A stretch of 32,904 nt of DNA from Trichomonas tenax. Its lineage: Eukaryota; Parabasalia; Trichomonadida; Trichomonadidae. The translations under genes were made by a program, and so were the position numbers. The stretch covers positions 1 through 32,904 of the forward strand of contig JALKBU010000569.1 of assembly GCA_023091735.1 (NCBI GenBank), in the 5' to 3' direction. Shown one piece after another: positions 18,315 through 26,800 of this stretch; within the stretch, counting starts at the first letter, position 1, and the number at the start of each line of letters is the position of its first letter. The notes under the pieces were generated by a model that was given only the letters and a program-made list of their open reading frames with translations, did not search any database and was not told the origin of the DNA.

Positions 18315-19433
18315 ATGAGTGCTCCAATTTCACCGGATACATACATTATCCAGGAAGGTGAGACGCTTTCCTCGATTGCCACGAAGCTGGACATCTCCCT
18401 CCTCCACTTGAAAGAGCAGAATCCAAAGATTCGAAAAGCCAAGCCCGGAATTATGCTTAATGTTAAACGTAAGCGCCATATTCCAAACCTGCATCCAATA
18501 GATTCTCAGATATTTTCATATGTTCCTCCGATTGACGGAGATTTATTTTTAGAAGATACGATGATTCGATTTCAGCCAAGAAAACGTCACTCAAAGCCGA
18601 TAACTATCGATTTGATGGGATTCATCGATGCTATAATCACTCCACACCCAATAGATTTGTATGATGACGTCGATGAACTTCTTCCTGATGATTTTCTCGC
18701 TCTTCTCTGCGTAAACTATCTTTCAATTCCCAATGATCCTACGTCTATTGAACTCATTCAGTTCGCTGGACTTCACCAAGAATTACAAGATTATAAAATC
18801 GTTTTAGAACAGAGATCGGCGGTCATCCAAAACAAAGCGAACTACACAAGGCCTCTGATGTCTAACTACATTAAGCCTGAGCCTCAAAAACAAAAGAAAG
18901 TTTCCGATTTTTCACTCGAATTCTTGGGGATGGCGGATCCCAGCGAAATACTTTCGCCTGTTGAAATGTCGGAGCTGAAAGGAAAACTTCCGAAACGTTT
19001 AAGAATATATGATTGGCATTTGATTTACAGACTTTCTAACGATGGAAGTTCTTACAACGAATTTATCAACAAAACGAGTGGAAAGGAATCGTGCATTTTA
19101 TTAATGAAACTTGATTCAAAAACAGCAATTGGTTGTTATTCCGCTTCTGGATTCGATATGAAGAAGAGTTATTATTCCAACGGTGAGACATTCGTTTTCT
19201 CGTTCTTCCCAACTTTCATGATTTACAAATGGTCGAAGACTGCCAAATACTTCATCAATGTTGACCACAACTCTTTGTCCATTGGAGGAGGAGGCAGTGC
19301 CGCGATTTATATTGATGATAGAATGCTTCGAGGATTCTCCGAAAAATGTGACGCATTTAACAGTCCACCTTTAGCACCCGCTCTTGACTTCAAAGTTCTC
19401 AACATCGAAGTTTGGCATATTTCTTATAAATAA
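18315..19433 (+). CDS. LysM-TLDc domain protein (OXR1/NCOA7-like)
   Basis: A 372-residue cytosolic-looking protein. Residues about 9-52 form a LysM domain (YIIQEGETLSSIATKLDIS, LKEQNPKI, then GIMLNV). The C-terminal 160 residues form a TLDc domain: LPKRLRIYDWHLIYRLSNDG at its start, then SCILLMKLDSKTAIGCYSA and FVFSFFPTFMIYKWSKTAKY. It ends with IGGGGSAAIYIDDRMLRGFS and the closing IEVWHISYK. LysM followed by TLDc is the architecture of animal OXR1/NCOA7 proteins, which protect against oxidative stress and bind or disassemble the vacuolar H+-ATPase. Here LysM is intracellular, as in that family, since there is no signal peptide. The frame is open from 18294 but only the ATG at 18315 is a proper start. 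The stop reads TAAA. An oxidative-stress or V-ATPase role is inferred from the family. Confidence 0.9.
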   Translation: MSAPISPDTYIIQEGETLSSIATKLDISLLHLKEQNPKIRKAKPGIMLNVKRKRHIPNLHPIDSQIFSYVPPIDGDLFLEDTMIRFQPRKRHSKPITIDLMGFIDAIITPHPIDLYDDVDELLPDDFLALLCVNYLSIPNDPTSIELIQFAGLHQELQDYKIVLEQRSAVIQNKANYTRPLMSNYIKPEPQKQKKVSDFSLEFLGMADPSEILSPVEMSELKGKLPKRLRIYDWHLIYRLSNDGSSYNEFINKTSGKESCILLMKLDSKTAIGCYSASGFDMKKSYYSNGETFVFSFFPTFMIYKWSKTAKYFINVDHNSLSIGGGGSAAIYIDDRMLRGFSEKCDAFNSPPLAPALDFKVLNIEVWHISYK

Positions 19434-19799
19434 ATGTTTGTTGTATTTTTCTAAAATTTTATCTTTAATAAGTGTGTTTGATCATTTTCTACATTAAATT
19501 TATCATCAACTCTCTATGTTGATGAAAGAGCAAATGTGATATAAGTCTTAAATCAAAAATTCATAAAAAATAATCAATATTGAGTTTAATCTTATATTTG
19601 AAACATTTTAAAACTTTATAAATCAATGATTTCACTTAGATAATTTCAAAATTAAAATTGATTTTAGAAATTGTGATTTGATTTAAAGATCAAAAGATTA
19701 AAGATTGATTTTTTATTATATATTCAAAAGATTAAAGATTGATTTTTTTACTATATATATATTCAAAACATGAATTGTATATTAAATAATACTGACGAA
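19434..19799. other. short spacer between converging genes, with small repeats
   Basis: No gene. It contains a small hairpin (TCATCAAC at 19503-19510 pairing with GTTGATGA at 19518-19525) and a two-unit tandem repeat at 19691-19763. Confidence 0.6.
19691..19763. repeat. two-copy tandem repeat, about 34 bp
   Basis: CAAAAGATTAAAGATTGATT begins at 19691 and again at 19725, each followed by a T-run and a TATATAT tract ending in ATT; a third CAAAA follows. The second copy is a few bases longer in the T and TA runs. It lies just past the 3' end of the BspA-like gene on the other strand. Confidence 0.75.
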
Positions 19800-21848
19800 T
19801 TATTTCAGATATAAGCTGACGTTAAAGTAAGCAGGCATTGGGGAAACCGGGAATGAACCAAATGTTGAGAAGTTATAGTTTTCAGAAACATAGACCTTGG
19901 AGGTCTCTGGTAAATTCACTAATTCGGCATTCTTAGTTCCGTTATAGAAGAATAATTGAAGATTCTTACATCCTCTAAATACTGACTTTCCGATGTATGT
20001 TATTTCTCTTGGAAGATGGACAACTTGAAGATTTGTGCATCCATCGAAAATAGCTGAGTTAAGCATTGTCATGGCACTTCTACTCATATTAACGACGCGG
20101 AGATTTGTGCATCCAGCGAAGCAAAATGTTCCTATGTTATGATAGAACTCAAAATACTTCAATGCTGTCTTTGCGAATGCGCGTGGCCCCGTTCCAAGTG
20201 TTGAATAGCACATAACAAATCTGGTCAAGTTAGAGCAATACTCGAACGCTGACTCATCGATGTACTGTATCTGTGTCTTTGTGAAGTCAACTTCGTGAAT
20301 ACTTGTGCAGTTAAAGAACGCGTATGCATTAATGAATCTAAGACGCTTTGATCCATAAACACACTCCAAATTGGGGCAATTTTTGAAGCACAACTTTCCA
20401 ATCGTGTTGAGGTATCTTGGAACACGAACAGTTACAAGTTCTGGACAGGATTCAAATGATCCTGGTTTAAGTTCGAGAATTCTTGTTGTGTTCATGAATA
20501 AATAAACTAAATTCTTGCATTTTCGGAATACTCCTTGTCCAATCTGTGTGATATTGAATGGCATGATTATTGTCTTGAAATTCGTCTCCGAGAACACATA
20601 ATCGCCAATAATTTTTGTGTAATTCGACATATTTACAATTTGAATGTGTTGATTCTTGAAGAATAACTTGTCTGGTAATTCTCTGATCGAAGCATTGATC
20701 ATATCAACTTTCTCTATCAATGTATTCGTAAATGAATTTGAATCTAATTTTTCGAGATGCCTGAGTGTGCCAATGTCTGTTACTTTTGTGTTATAGAGAG
20801 CGAATGGTCCGATAACCTTAATATATGGTGTGTTCTTGAATGTCTTAAGTTCTGTGCAATTATAAAATACGCCATCGGGTAATTGTTCGATTTTTGTCTG
20901 TGAAATATCGATTTTTGTTATTAAGTTGCATCTTCCGAATGCATATTCGCCTAATGTGTGGCACTCATTAGGAATTTGAATTTCGTAGATTTTTGTGTTG
21001 TAAAAAGCGAAAGGACCAATCCAATGGCAAACCTTTGGCAAAATAACTCTCTCCAGACTTGTACAATTGCAGTAAAGACCGTCTGGGATGCATTTTAATG
21101 GAGTATTTTCGAGATTTGCACCTGTGATTGATTGGCAGCCGCAAAACACGTATCTGTGAACTAACTGAATATCCTTTGGTAAATCAATGTTATAAATTTT
21201 TGTTCTTGCGAATGCATTGCTTTTAATCCAATAAACAGTGCTTGGTAACACAACTCTCTTTAATTTCGTGCAATTTTCGAAAAGAGAAAGACCTATGACT
21301 CCAAGTGATGAAGCACTTAAGTCTACTTCAACGATTTCGTTGTTATTTGAAAATGCGAAATCTTCAATCAAAGAATAATTTACATTTGCGATGCTGATAA
21401 TTGGTGTATTTTCGAATGCTGATCGTCCTATGGCATAGACAGTGCTTGGGATCTTAAATACGCGAAGATTTGTGCAATTTCTGAAAGCCAAACGGTCAAT
21501 CATTGATAAATTTGTATGCGATGCATCAATACTTGTAATGGCAGTACAATTTTCGAAAGCTGATCGCGCAATCCATTGCAAAGTTGCAGGAAGCGATATC
21601 GACTTAATATGAGTGTTTGCGAAAGCCAATTCTTTGATCATCTTGAATATTATTGTCTTGTTTCGGTAAATAATGGCCTCCGGGAGACTCACGTGTCCCG
21701 TACATGTGAAATTTATCGCATTTTTCTTTTTTTCTTCCCAACCGAAGTAAGCATAGCCTCCCTGGTCGATGCCGTACTTAATAGTGACTCCCTCATAGTT
21801 CATACTTCTCTCGAAAGAGAGACAACAATGAAGAAAGACACCTAACAT
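19800..21848 (-). CDS. BspA-like leucine-rich repeat protein (surface or secreted)
   Basis: A 682-residue protein made almost wholly of BspA/Treponema-type leucine-rich repeats of about 23 residues, for example IARSAFENCTAITSIDAS, then IDRLAFRNCTNLRVFKIPSTV and IGRSAFENTPIISI; the recurring core is (I)-G-x-x-A-F-x-N/G-C-x-x-L. The repeats run from about residue 55 to 655. Proteins of this family sit on the surface of trichomonads or are released and are thought to mediate adhesion to host cells or bacteria. The frame is open to 21890 but the first usable ATG is at 21848 (MLGVFLHCCLSFERS), whose short hydrophobic start may be a weak signal peptide. No C-terminal membrane helix is seen; the end is YFNVSLYLK, then TAA. 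Many NxS/T sequons are present. It is the only intact BspA-like gene of three in the window. Confidence 0.92.
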   Translation of the reverse strand: MLGVFLHCCLSFERSMNYEGVTIKYGIDQGGYAYFGWEEKKKNAINFTCTGHVSLPEAIIYRNKTIIFKMIKELAFANTHIKSISLPATLQWIARSAFENCTAITSIDASHTNLSMIDRLAFRNCTNLRVFKIPSTVYAIGRSAFENTPIISIANVNYSLIEDFAFSNNNEIVEVDLSASSLGVIGLSLFENCTKLKRVVLPSTVYWIKSNAFARTKIYNIDLPKDIQLVHRYVFCGCQSITGANLENTPLKCIPDGLYCNCTSLERVILPKVCHWIGPFAFYNTKIYEIQIPNECHTLGEYAFGRCNLITKIDISQTKIEQLPDGVFYNCTELKTFKNTPYIKVIGPFALYNTKVTDIGTLRHLEKLDSNSFTNTLIEKVDMINASIRELPDKLFFKNQHIQIVNMSNYTKIIGDYVFSETNFKTIIMPFNITQIGQGVFRKCKNLVYLFMNTTRILELKPGSFESCPELVTVRVPRYLNTIGKLCFKNCPNLECVYGSKRLRFINAYAFFNCTSIHEVDFTKTQIQYIDESAFEYCSNLTRFVMCYSTLGTGPRAFAKTALKYFEFYHNIGTFCFAGCTNLRVVNMSRSAMTMLNSAIFDGCTNLQVVHLPREITYIGKSVFRGCKNLQLFFYNGTKNAELVNLPETSKVYVSENYNFSTFGSFPVSPMPAYFNVSLYLK

Positions 21849-22458
21849 GAAATCTGAAATTTTGTATTTACAAAAAAAATTACATGTCAAAAATCAATTT
21901 CATTTCTATTGCATGAATTTGTTAATGACAACGAACAGCACTCCTTCTAAACTTCGAAGTTATACATAAAACTCTTCTCAAAATTCAATATATATTGTCA
22001 TGAATTAAAATATCAAACTATACATTTAGCAGCATCATTAAAGCTTTGACTTCAAAAAGTTTTATTTGGTTCTAAAATATCTAGTACATTATAGCAAATA
22101 AAATGGATATTGTTCATATATTTCACAAAAGCATCCAAATTGGTAATTTAGAATAGCTTCATATCTAAGAATGTATTTCATGTCTAATGTATAAAATCAA
22201 TAAAAACCGATTATAAAAATGTTCAATATTCAATTAATGAATTAATGCAAGTTGGAAAGCAGTGAATGAATGCCATTAATACAGTGACTTTATATTCGTG
22301 TTCTAGGCTCACGTCATAGATAATCAAAGATTGCAAAGCAACATCCCATAAATTCAACCTCTGTTACTCCGAGAAAACGTTTTCAGAAGAAATTCGATGA
22401 GAATCACATTTCTCCCTCTGCTAAAACATCGAAAATCATTCTTCCATTTCGATAAAAA

Positions 22459-22816
22459 TGTCACTTTTCAGAAACTAAAATATTTTTTGGTTAAATTGTC
22501 ACGTTTTAAGATTATTTGAAAAATAAACATAAAATATGATGGCATTATCATATCCAAATTTTCGTTGACGCTTTTAGACATTTGAATTGTGTCACGTTTT
22601 AGAATTTAATGTTGAATACACTTTACAGATGATTTATTATCATACAATAAGTTTTTGGTGTCACTTTTAGAATTTTAATGACACTTTTGATAAAATATGT
22701 CACTTTTAAGCATTTACTGATAAATATGATTGATTCCATGGGACAGCTTTATATACGAATTTTTGATGACACTTTTGGGGTGAAAATGTCGCTTTTGAAG
22801 ATGCAATGACACTTTA
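22459..22816 (+). repeat. degenerate tandem array of TGWCRCTTTT boxes in triplets
   Basis: Ten boxes matching TG(A/T)C(A/G)C(T/G)TT(T/A) start at 22459, 22497, 22566, 22590, 22659, 22679, 22698, 22767, 22787 and 22807, all on the plus strand; a weaker one (ATACACTTTA) starts at 22616. From 22566 on they form three triplets whose first boxes are 93 and 108 bases apart; within the last two triplets the boxes are 19-20 bases apart. Sequence between boxes is also loosely shared (ACACTTTACA then an AT block ending in ATAAG occurs at 22619 and 22810). So this is an old tandem duplication of a roughly 100-bp unit in which the boxes are best kept. It ends about 180 bases before the thioredoxin Initiator. 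Confidence 0.75.
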
Positions 22817-22862
22817 CAAAATTTTATTTCATTATAAAATAAGAAATGAATCGCTATTTTTA

Positions 22863-22874
22863 GGCCGAATAACG
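22863..22874 (+). promoter_or_regulatory. direct repeat GGCCGAATAACG, distal copy
   Basis: Exact 12-base match to 22938-22949. Rich in G and C compared with its surroundings. It lies about 135 bases before the thioredoxin transcription start; a regulatory site is inferred from exact duplication and location. Confidence 0.6.
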
Positions 22875-22889
22875 CCAGAAGATAAAGTC

Positions 22890-22901
22890 TCAGCCGGCTG
22901 A
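22890..22901. promoter_or_regulatory. 12-bp palindrome TCAGCCGGCTGA
   Basis: Perfect inverted repeat with a GC core in a very AT-rich region, placed between the two GGCCGAATAACG copies. A dimeric protein-binding site is possible; no known trichomonad factor is recognised. Confidence 0.5.
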
Positions 22902-22937
22902 ATATATCCAAGATAAAATTATGTAAAAAGTATAATT

Positions 22938-22949
22938 GGCCGAATAACG
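22938..22949 (+). promoter_or_regulatory. direct repeat GGCCGAATAACG, proximal copy
   Basis: Exact copy of 22863-22874, 75 bases downstream of it and 50 bases before the candidate +1 A of the thioredoxin gene. Confidence 0.6.
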
Positions 22950-22996
22950 TAAATGTGATATGACTTTGAAAACTTTGAGAAATTTACAAAACGATT

Positions 22997-23002
22997 TCAT
23001 TT
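22997..23002 (+). promoter_or_regulatory. Initiator of second thioredoxin gene
   Basis: TCATTT matches the trichomonad Inr core; its A at 22999 is 12 bases before the ATG at 23011. This rules out the upstream ATG at 22960 of the same frame, which would lie before the transcript start. Confidence 0.8.
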
Positions 23003-23010
23003 CGAAAAAA

Positions 23011-23349
23011 ATGGCTGATTCAATCATCCACTTCAACGGCTCTCCAGAGGAACTCGAAAACACAATCAAGTCAAAGAAGGGCCTCGTCGTCGTCGACTTC
23101 TTCGCCACATGGTGCGGACCATGCAAGCGCTTAGGACAGCTCCTCCCAGGCATCGCCACAGAGAACCCAGATGTCACATTCATCAAGGTCGACATTGACC
23201 AGAACGACCAGGCTGCCTCAAAGTTCGGCGTTTCCTCAATCCCACATGTCGCTTTCTGCAAGGCCCACGATGGCACATATGACAATGTTGACACAGTTGT
23301 TGGCTGCAATGTTGACAAGATCAAGGCTAACATCGCTAACAACAAGTAA
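23011..23349 (+). CDS. TRX: thioredoxin (second copy, probably highly expressed)
   Basis: A 112-residue thioredoxin with W34-C-G-P-C38 in VVDFFATWCGPCKRLGQ, KVDIDQN and the cis-proline segment SSIPHVAF. Its job is disulfide reduction in the cytosol, driven by thioredoxin reductase and serving peroxiredoxin and other targets. The frame is open from 22960, but the family length, the Initiator at 22997 and the paralogue all fix the start at 23011. Codons strongly prefer C in third position (GTC, TTC, ATC, GGC), in contrast to the first copy and most neighbours; in trichomonads such bias marks highly expressed genes. The stop reads TAAA. The upstream region is unusually structured, with a box array and exact repeats, so this copy may be specially regulated; that is inference. 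Confidence 0.96.
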   Translation: MADSIIHFNGSPEELENTIKSKKGLVVVDFFATWCGPCKRLGQLLPGIATENPDVTFIKVDIDQNDQAASKFGVSSIPHVAFCKAHDGTYDNVDTVVGCNVDKIKANIANNK

Positions 23350-23802
23350 ATTTTTGACTATTATTTTTAATCTAACTATTAATTAATTTAAATCTTTACA
23401 GAAACAACACTATTTGTTTTGAACTAAACCTTTGTTGTTGTTTAAAAATTCAAATCTTAAATTAAACCAAATAATAATATTAACTGAATTGCAGGTTTTA
23501 TATAATAAATGTTCTTAATCTGTTGTTACTGTGTTTATTTGTATGTGACAAAATGCGTTCTTAAGAAATAATTATTTTAAAAATAAACTTAAAAAATTAA
23601 TTGTCCGGAATTACAATATAAATGTTGTAATACATCCTCTATATCTAGAGTGACTAGGAACCCCTGCTCTCTACTACTATTATTCAAAAATATATAATTC
23701 GAATTTGAAATATACATTAAATATAAAACAATAAAATTTTTCTAGTGTCTTATATTTTTAATGGCAAATAGAAATATTTTGATAATTAACAAAATATGTT
23801 TA
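23350..23802. other. AT-rich spacer between converging thioredoxin and USP7-like genes
   Basis: No gene seen. It serves as the 3' region of both genes and shows no repeat or hairpin worth listing. Confidence 0.6.
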
Positions 23803-26800
23803 TTAGTTATATATCTTCAATGAATTCGATCTATAAACAGGTTTCTTTGGAGCAGCTGTTTTTGTTGTAGATGTTGTTGATTTTTCTGTTTCAGTAGAAG
23901 TTGATTCAGTTGTTGAATAATTATCAATTTCGTATGAGAGATAATTCGAATGAGTCCCTTTCATCATCTCATAAAGATTGCTTCTTTCTGTTGGATACTT
24001 TGTTTCTATCTTTCCTTTGATAGTGAACTTTCCTTTAGGATTCTTCAATTCTGGAATATGTTCTTCCATCTTCTTTATGAATTGCTCGAGTGTTTCATTT
24101 TCTTCAACTCTTGCAATTGTGGTGCAAAGAACTGTGGATGAATAATAAGATGTCTTCTCTGAGACCTCAAACACAATCAAATCCTTCATGTTTTCTTTTG
24201 TGACAACAGGACCAATAGTTGCTGATTCTTCGTTAGGAATCTCCATTCTGATCTTATGATATGTTGAAGCAACAGTGTTGAAGTCGTTAACGAAATCAGG
24301 AAGTCCATAATAAGTGCCGAGCAGCAAAATACGGCATTTTTCTTTTCCGAAACCAAATGTCTTTGCAGCTTCAGTAACGACTTGGAAGTAAGTAACGCCT
24401 CTCGGGGGAATAAGATTTGCTGTTTTAGAGTTGTGAAGGCAGTCTGGAGAGTAAATCACGTTGAAAGCAATCATATCGGCAAGACTGTCTTCACTATATC
24501 CTTTGATGAAATCGAAGTAGATTCTGTGCCTTTCAAGTTTGAAAGCTGACGGCGGTGATATTAAGAGGAACCTCAAGTTCGGAATAAGTTTCGAGTTGAT
24601 GGGAGTTGATGATGGATTTCCATCCGTACTTGGTTTGTATAACTGTATTGCTGACTTAGAAGGATCGTAATCGAGATTAGCGGCCTTTGCGATGTGTTTC
24701 TTGAGTTCTACAATTGTCATCTTTGATTTCGATAACTTGAATGCAAATGATTCGTTTTCTGTATTTGATAAACTATAAATATCAATGATCTCTGTGTTAT
24801 ATTGCATTTCATACCATGTGGAGAACAAATCGACCTTTGAGCCAATCAAATCAATAATACCTTCTTTAGGTGTGTAATCGATTTCTTCACTTTCACTTTG
24901 AGGCTGCTCGATCTCAACATATACTGATGTGCCGTTAATGACATATGGATAGAACTTCGATGTCTTGTCAAGCTTCATAATTGTACCATCTATATAAACA
25001 ATTGATAATGTCAATGGCTCTGAAATAGATTCTCTTTCTTGGATAATTTTTTCGATATCAGAGATAATACCTTTTGAGGAAACAAAGACAGGATCGAGAT
25101 TCTTGACTTCATTGTCTTTAAACAGTCTTGGAAGAATGAAGTATTTGTTGTCGATATTCTTTTCACTCTTGTCATTCAAAATTTCGACACAATAAGCCAT
25201 GTAAGAGATCTGATAAGTATATCCTGAGTGAACATTAACATCTTTATCAGGGATCACCTTTCCTGGCTTGTTGTTGCAATCATATATTCTGATCTGTGTT
25301 CTATCAACATTATATTTCTCTGCTGCACGTTTGTAAATCTCAGATCCAATGAATGTTGTTCCGTATGATTTAATCTCGACATCCATACTTTTTTCTGGCA
25401 GATCTTTAGGAAGTGACTTTGTTCCATAGCCAGTGAGTTCATTTGTACTGAGAATGTACACCGGAACAATCTTCGGTTCAACCTTAAAGAGATCACTTTC
25501 TAACGCATCTGAATAAAGGTGGTTTGTGCCGTTATCGTTCGAACTTCCTTTGTTTTCGAACCATTCGATGCAATGTGCTGGAACTTGCGATTTCTCAACA
25601 GGCGCCATAACATCATCAATATCAGCCTTTCTGACATAAATGAGCATATATGCAGAATGTGATTTAACAGCGCCAGAAGCAGAAAGTCCACCAAAGTTGT
25701 CATCGATTGCTTCAGAAATTGATGAAACTGTAACGGAGCTATCATTAAACTTGTGCCATATCTTCTTCTCTTCACTCCACAAATATGAGTAGTAGTGTCC
25801 ACCACCATATCTTCCGCTGTGAACGAGAACTCCTGTGAGTTTGTAGATTGGAGCATTTCCTTTTTCTGACTCTTCAGCAAGGAATTTAGAAAGATCCAAA
25901 ATGTCTGGGAACTCGAACCTTGTATTAACTTTCTCCATTGTTCCCGTAGGAGATATTTGCCACCTTCCTAAGTGTATTTGCAAAACCGATGGAAACTCAA
26001 CAAACTCAGTTCCATATTTGACATCTTGGAGACCGTATTGTTCAGTCTTGTATTGATTGTCTCCGGTCAAAAGCTCTGGTTCAATGTACTTTTGGAAAGC
26101 TTCAATGATGTTATTACAGCCGACAACATTCAAATCAATGTCATAGAAAACTTCAACATTCTCGGACTTAAAATCGACATTAACTGCTCTTCTATATGTT
26201 CTAATTTTTCCAACATATAAACCCGTCAATACTTTATCAAGTTGGCATTGCTTCAATTTATTCTCGAGGTTATCTGTAAGTACTCTAATGAATTCTTGAA
26301 TATCATGTTGTGTCAATGCCATTGATGATGTCCATCCGAAGCTTGCTGTGAGCATTTTTGTAGAAACTGCTGTTTTCGAGAATTGCATTTCCGTGAACAA
26401 ACGCTGCAAAGCCAATGGAATACTTTTCGTTGGATCTTCCTCTCCTGTTGTTGGCATCATGTAAACCAATCTTCTGAATGCTGGTGTATGGAAGAAGCTT
26501 TGAATCGCTGAACTCAAGTAACAAGTTGCTCCTTGATTAGCAAGCCCAACAAATCCTTCAGCCTTTTGAGGAGCAACATATGTTGATGTTGATTTTTGCT
26601 CTGCGAGCGGTTTTACAGGAGATGAAGTTGTTCTTGCAATTGTTGGTTTATATGTTCCTGTAGCCTGCCATGAATAAGTTTTTGCTTCTTTTTGTTCTTC
26701 CTTTTTTGTTTCTCCTTCTTTCTGTTCTGTTTTTGGTTTAGCAAACCCCCAATTTTTAGCCCATGGATTTTCTGATTTTTTGTCTTCTGTTTTATCATTT

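Larger units (their letters stand above)
21849..23010. other. divergent promoter region of BspA-like and thioredoxin genes
   Basis: About 1.16 kb with no gene. The left end holds TGACATGTAA (minus strand, 21880-21889) 32 bases before the BspA-like ATG. The right half holds the TGWCRCTTTT array, two GGCCGAATAACG repeats, a 12-bp palindrome and the thioredoxin Initiator, all listed separately. Confidence 0.7.

Noticed and set aside
22960..23010. Upstream ATG of the thioredoxin frame (MTLKTLRNL...) as the start
   Set aside because: The extension has no family counterpart and lies before the Initiator at 22997-23002.
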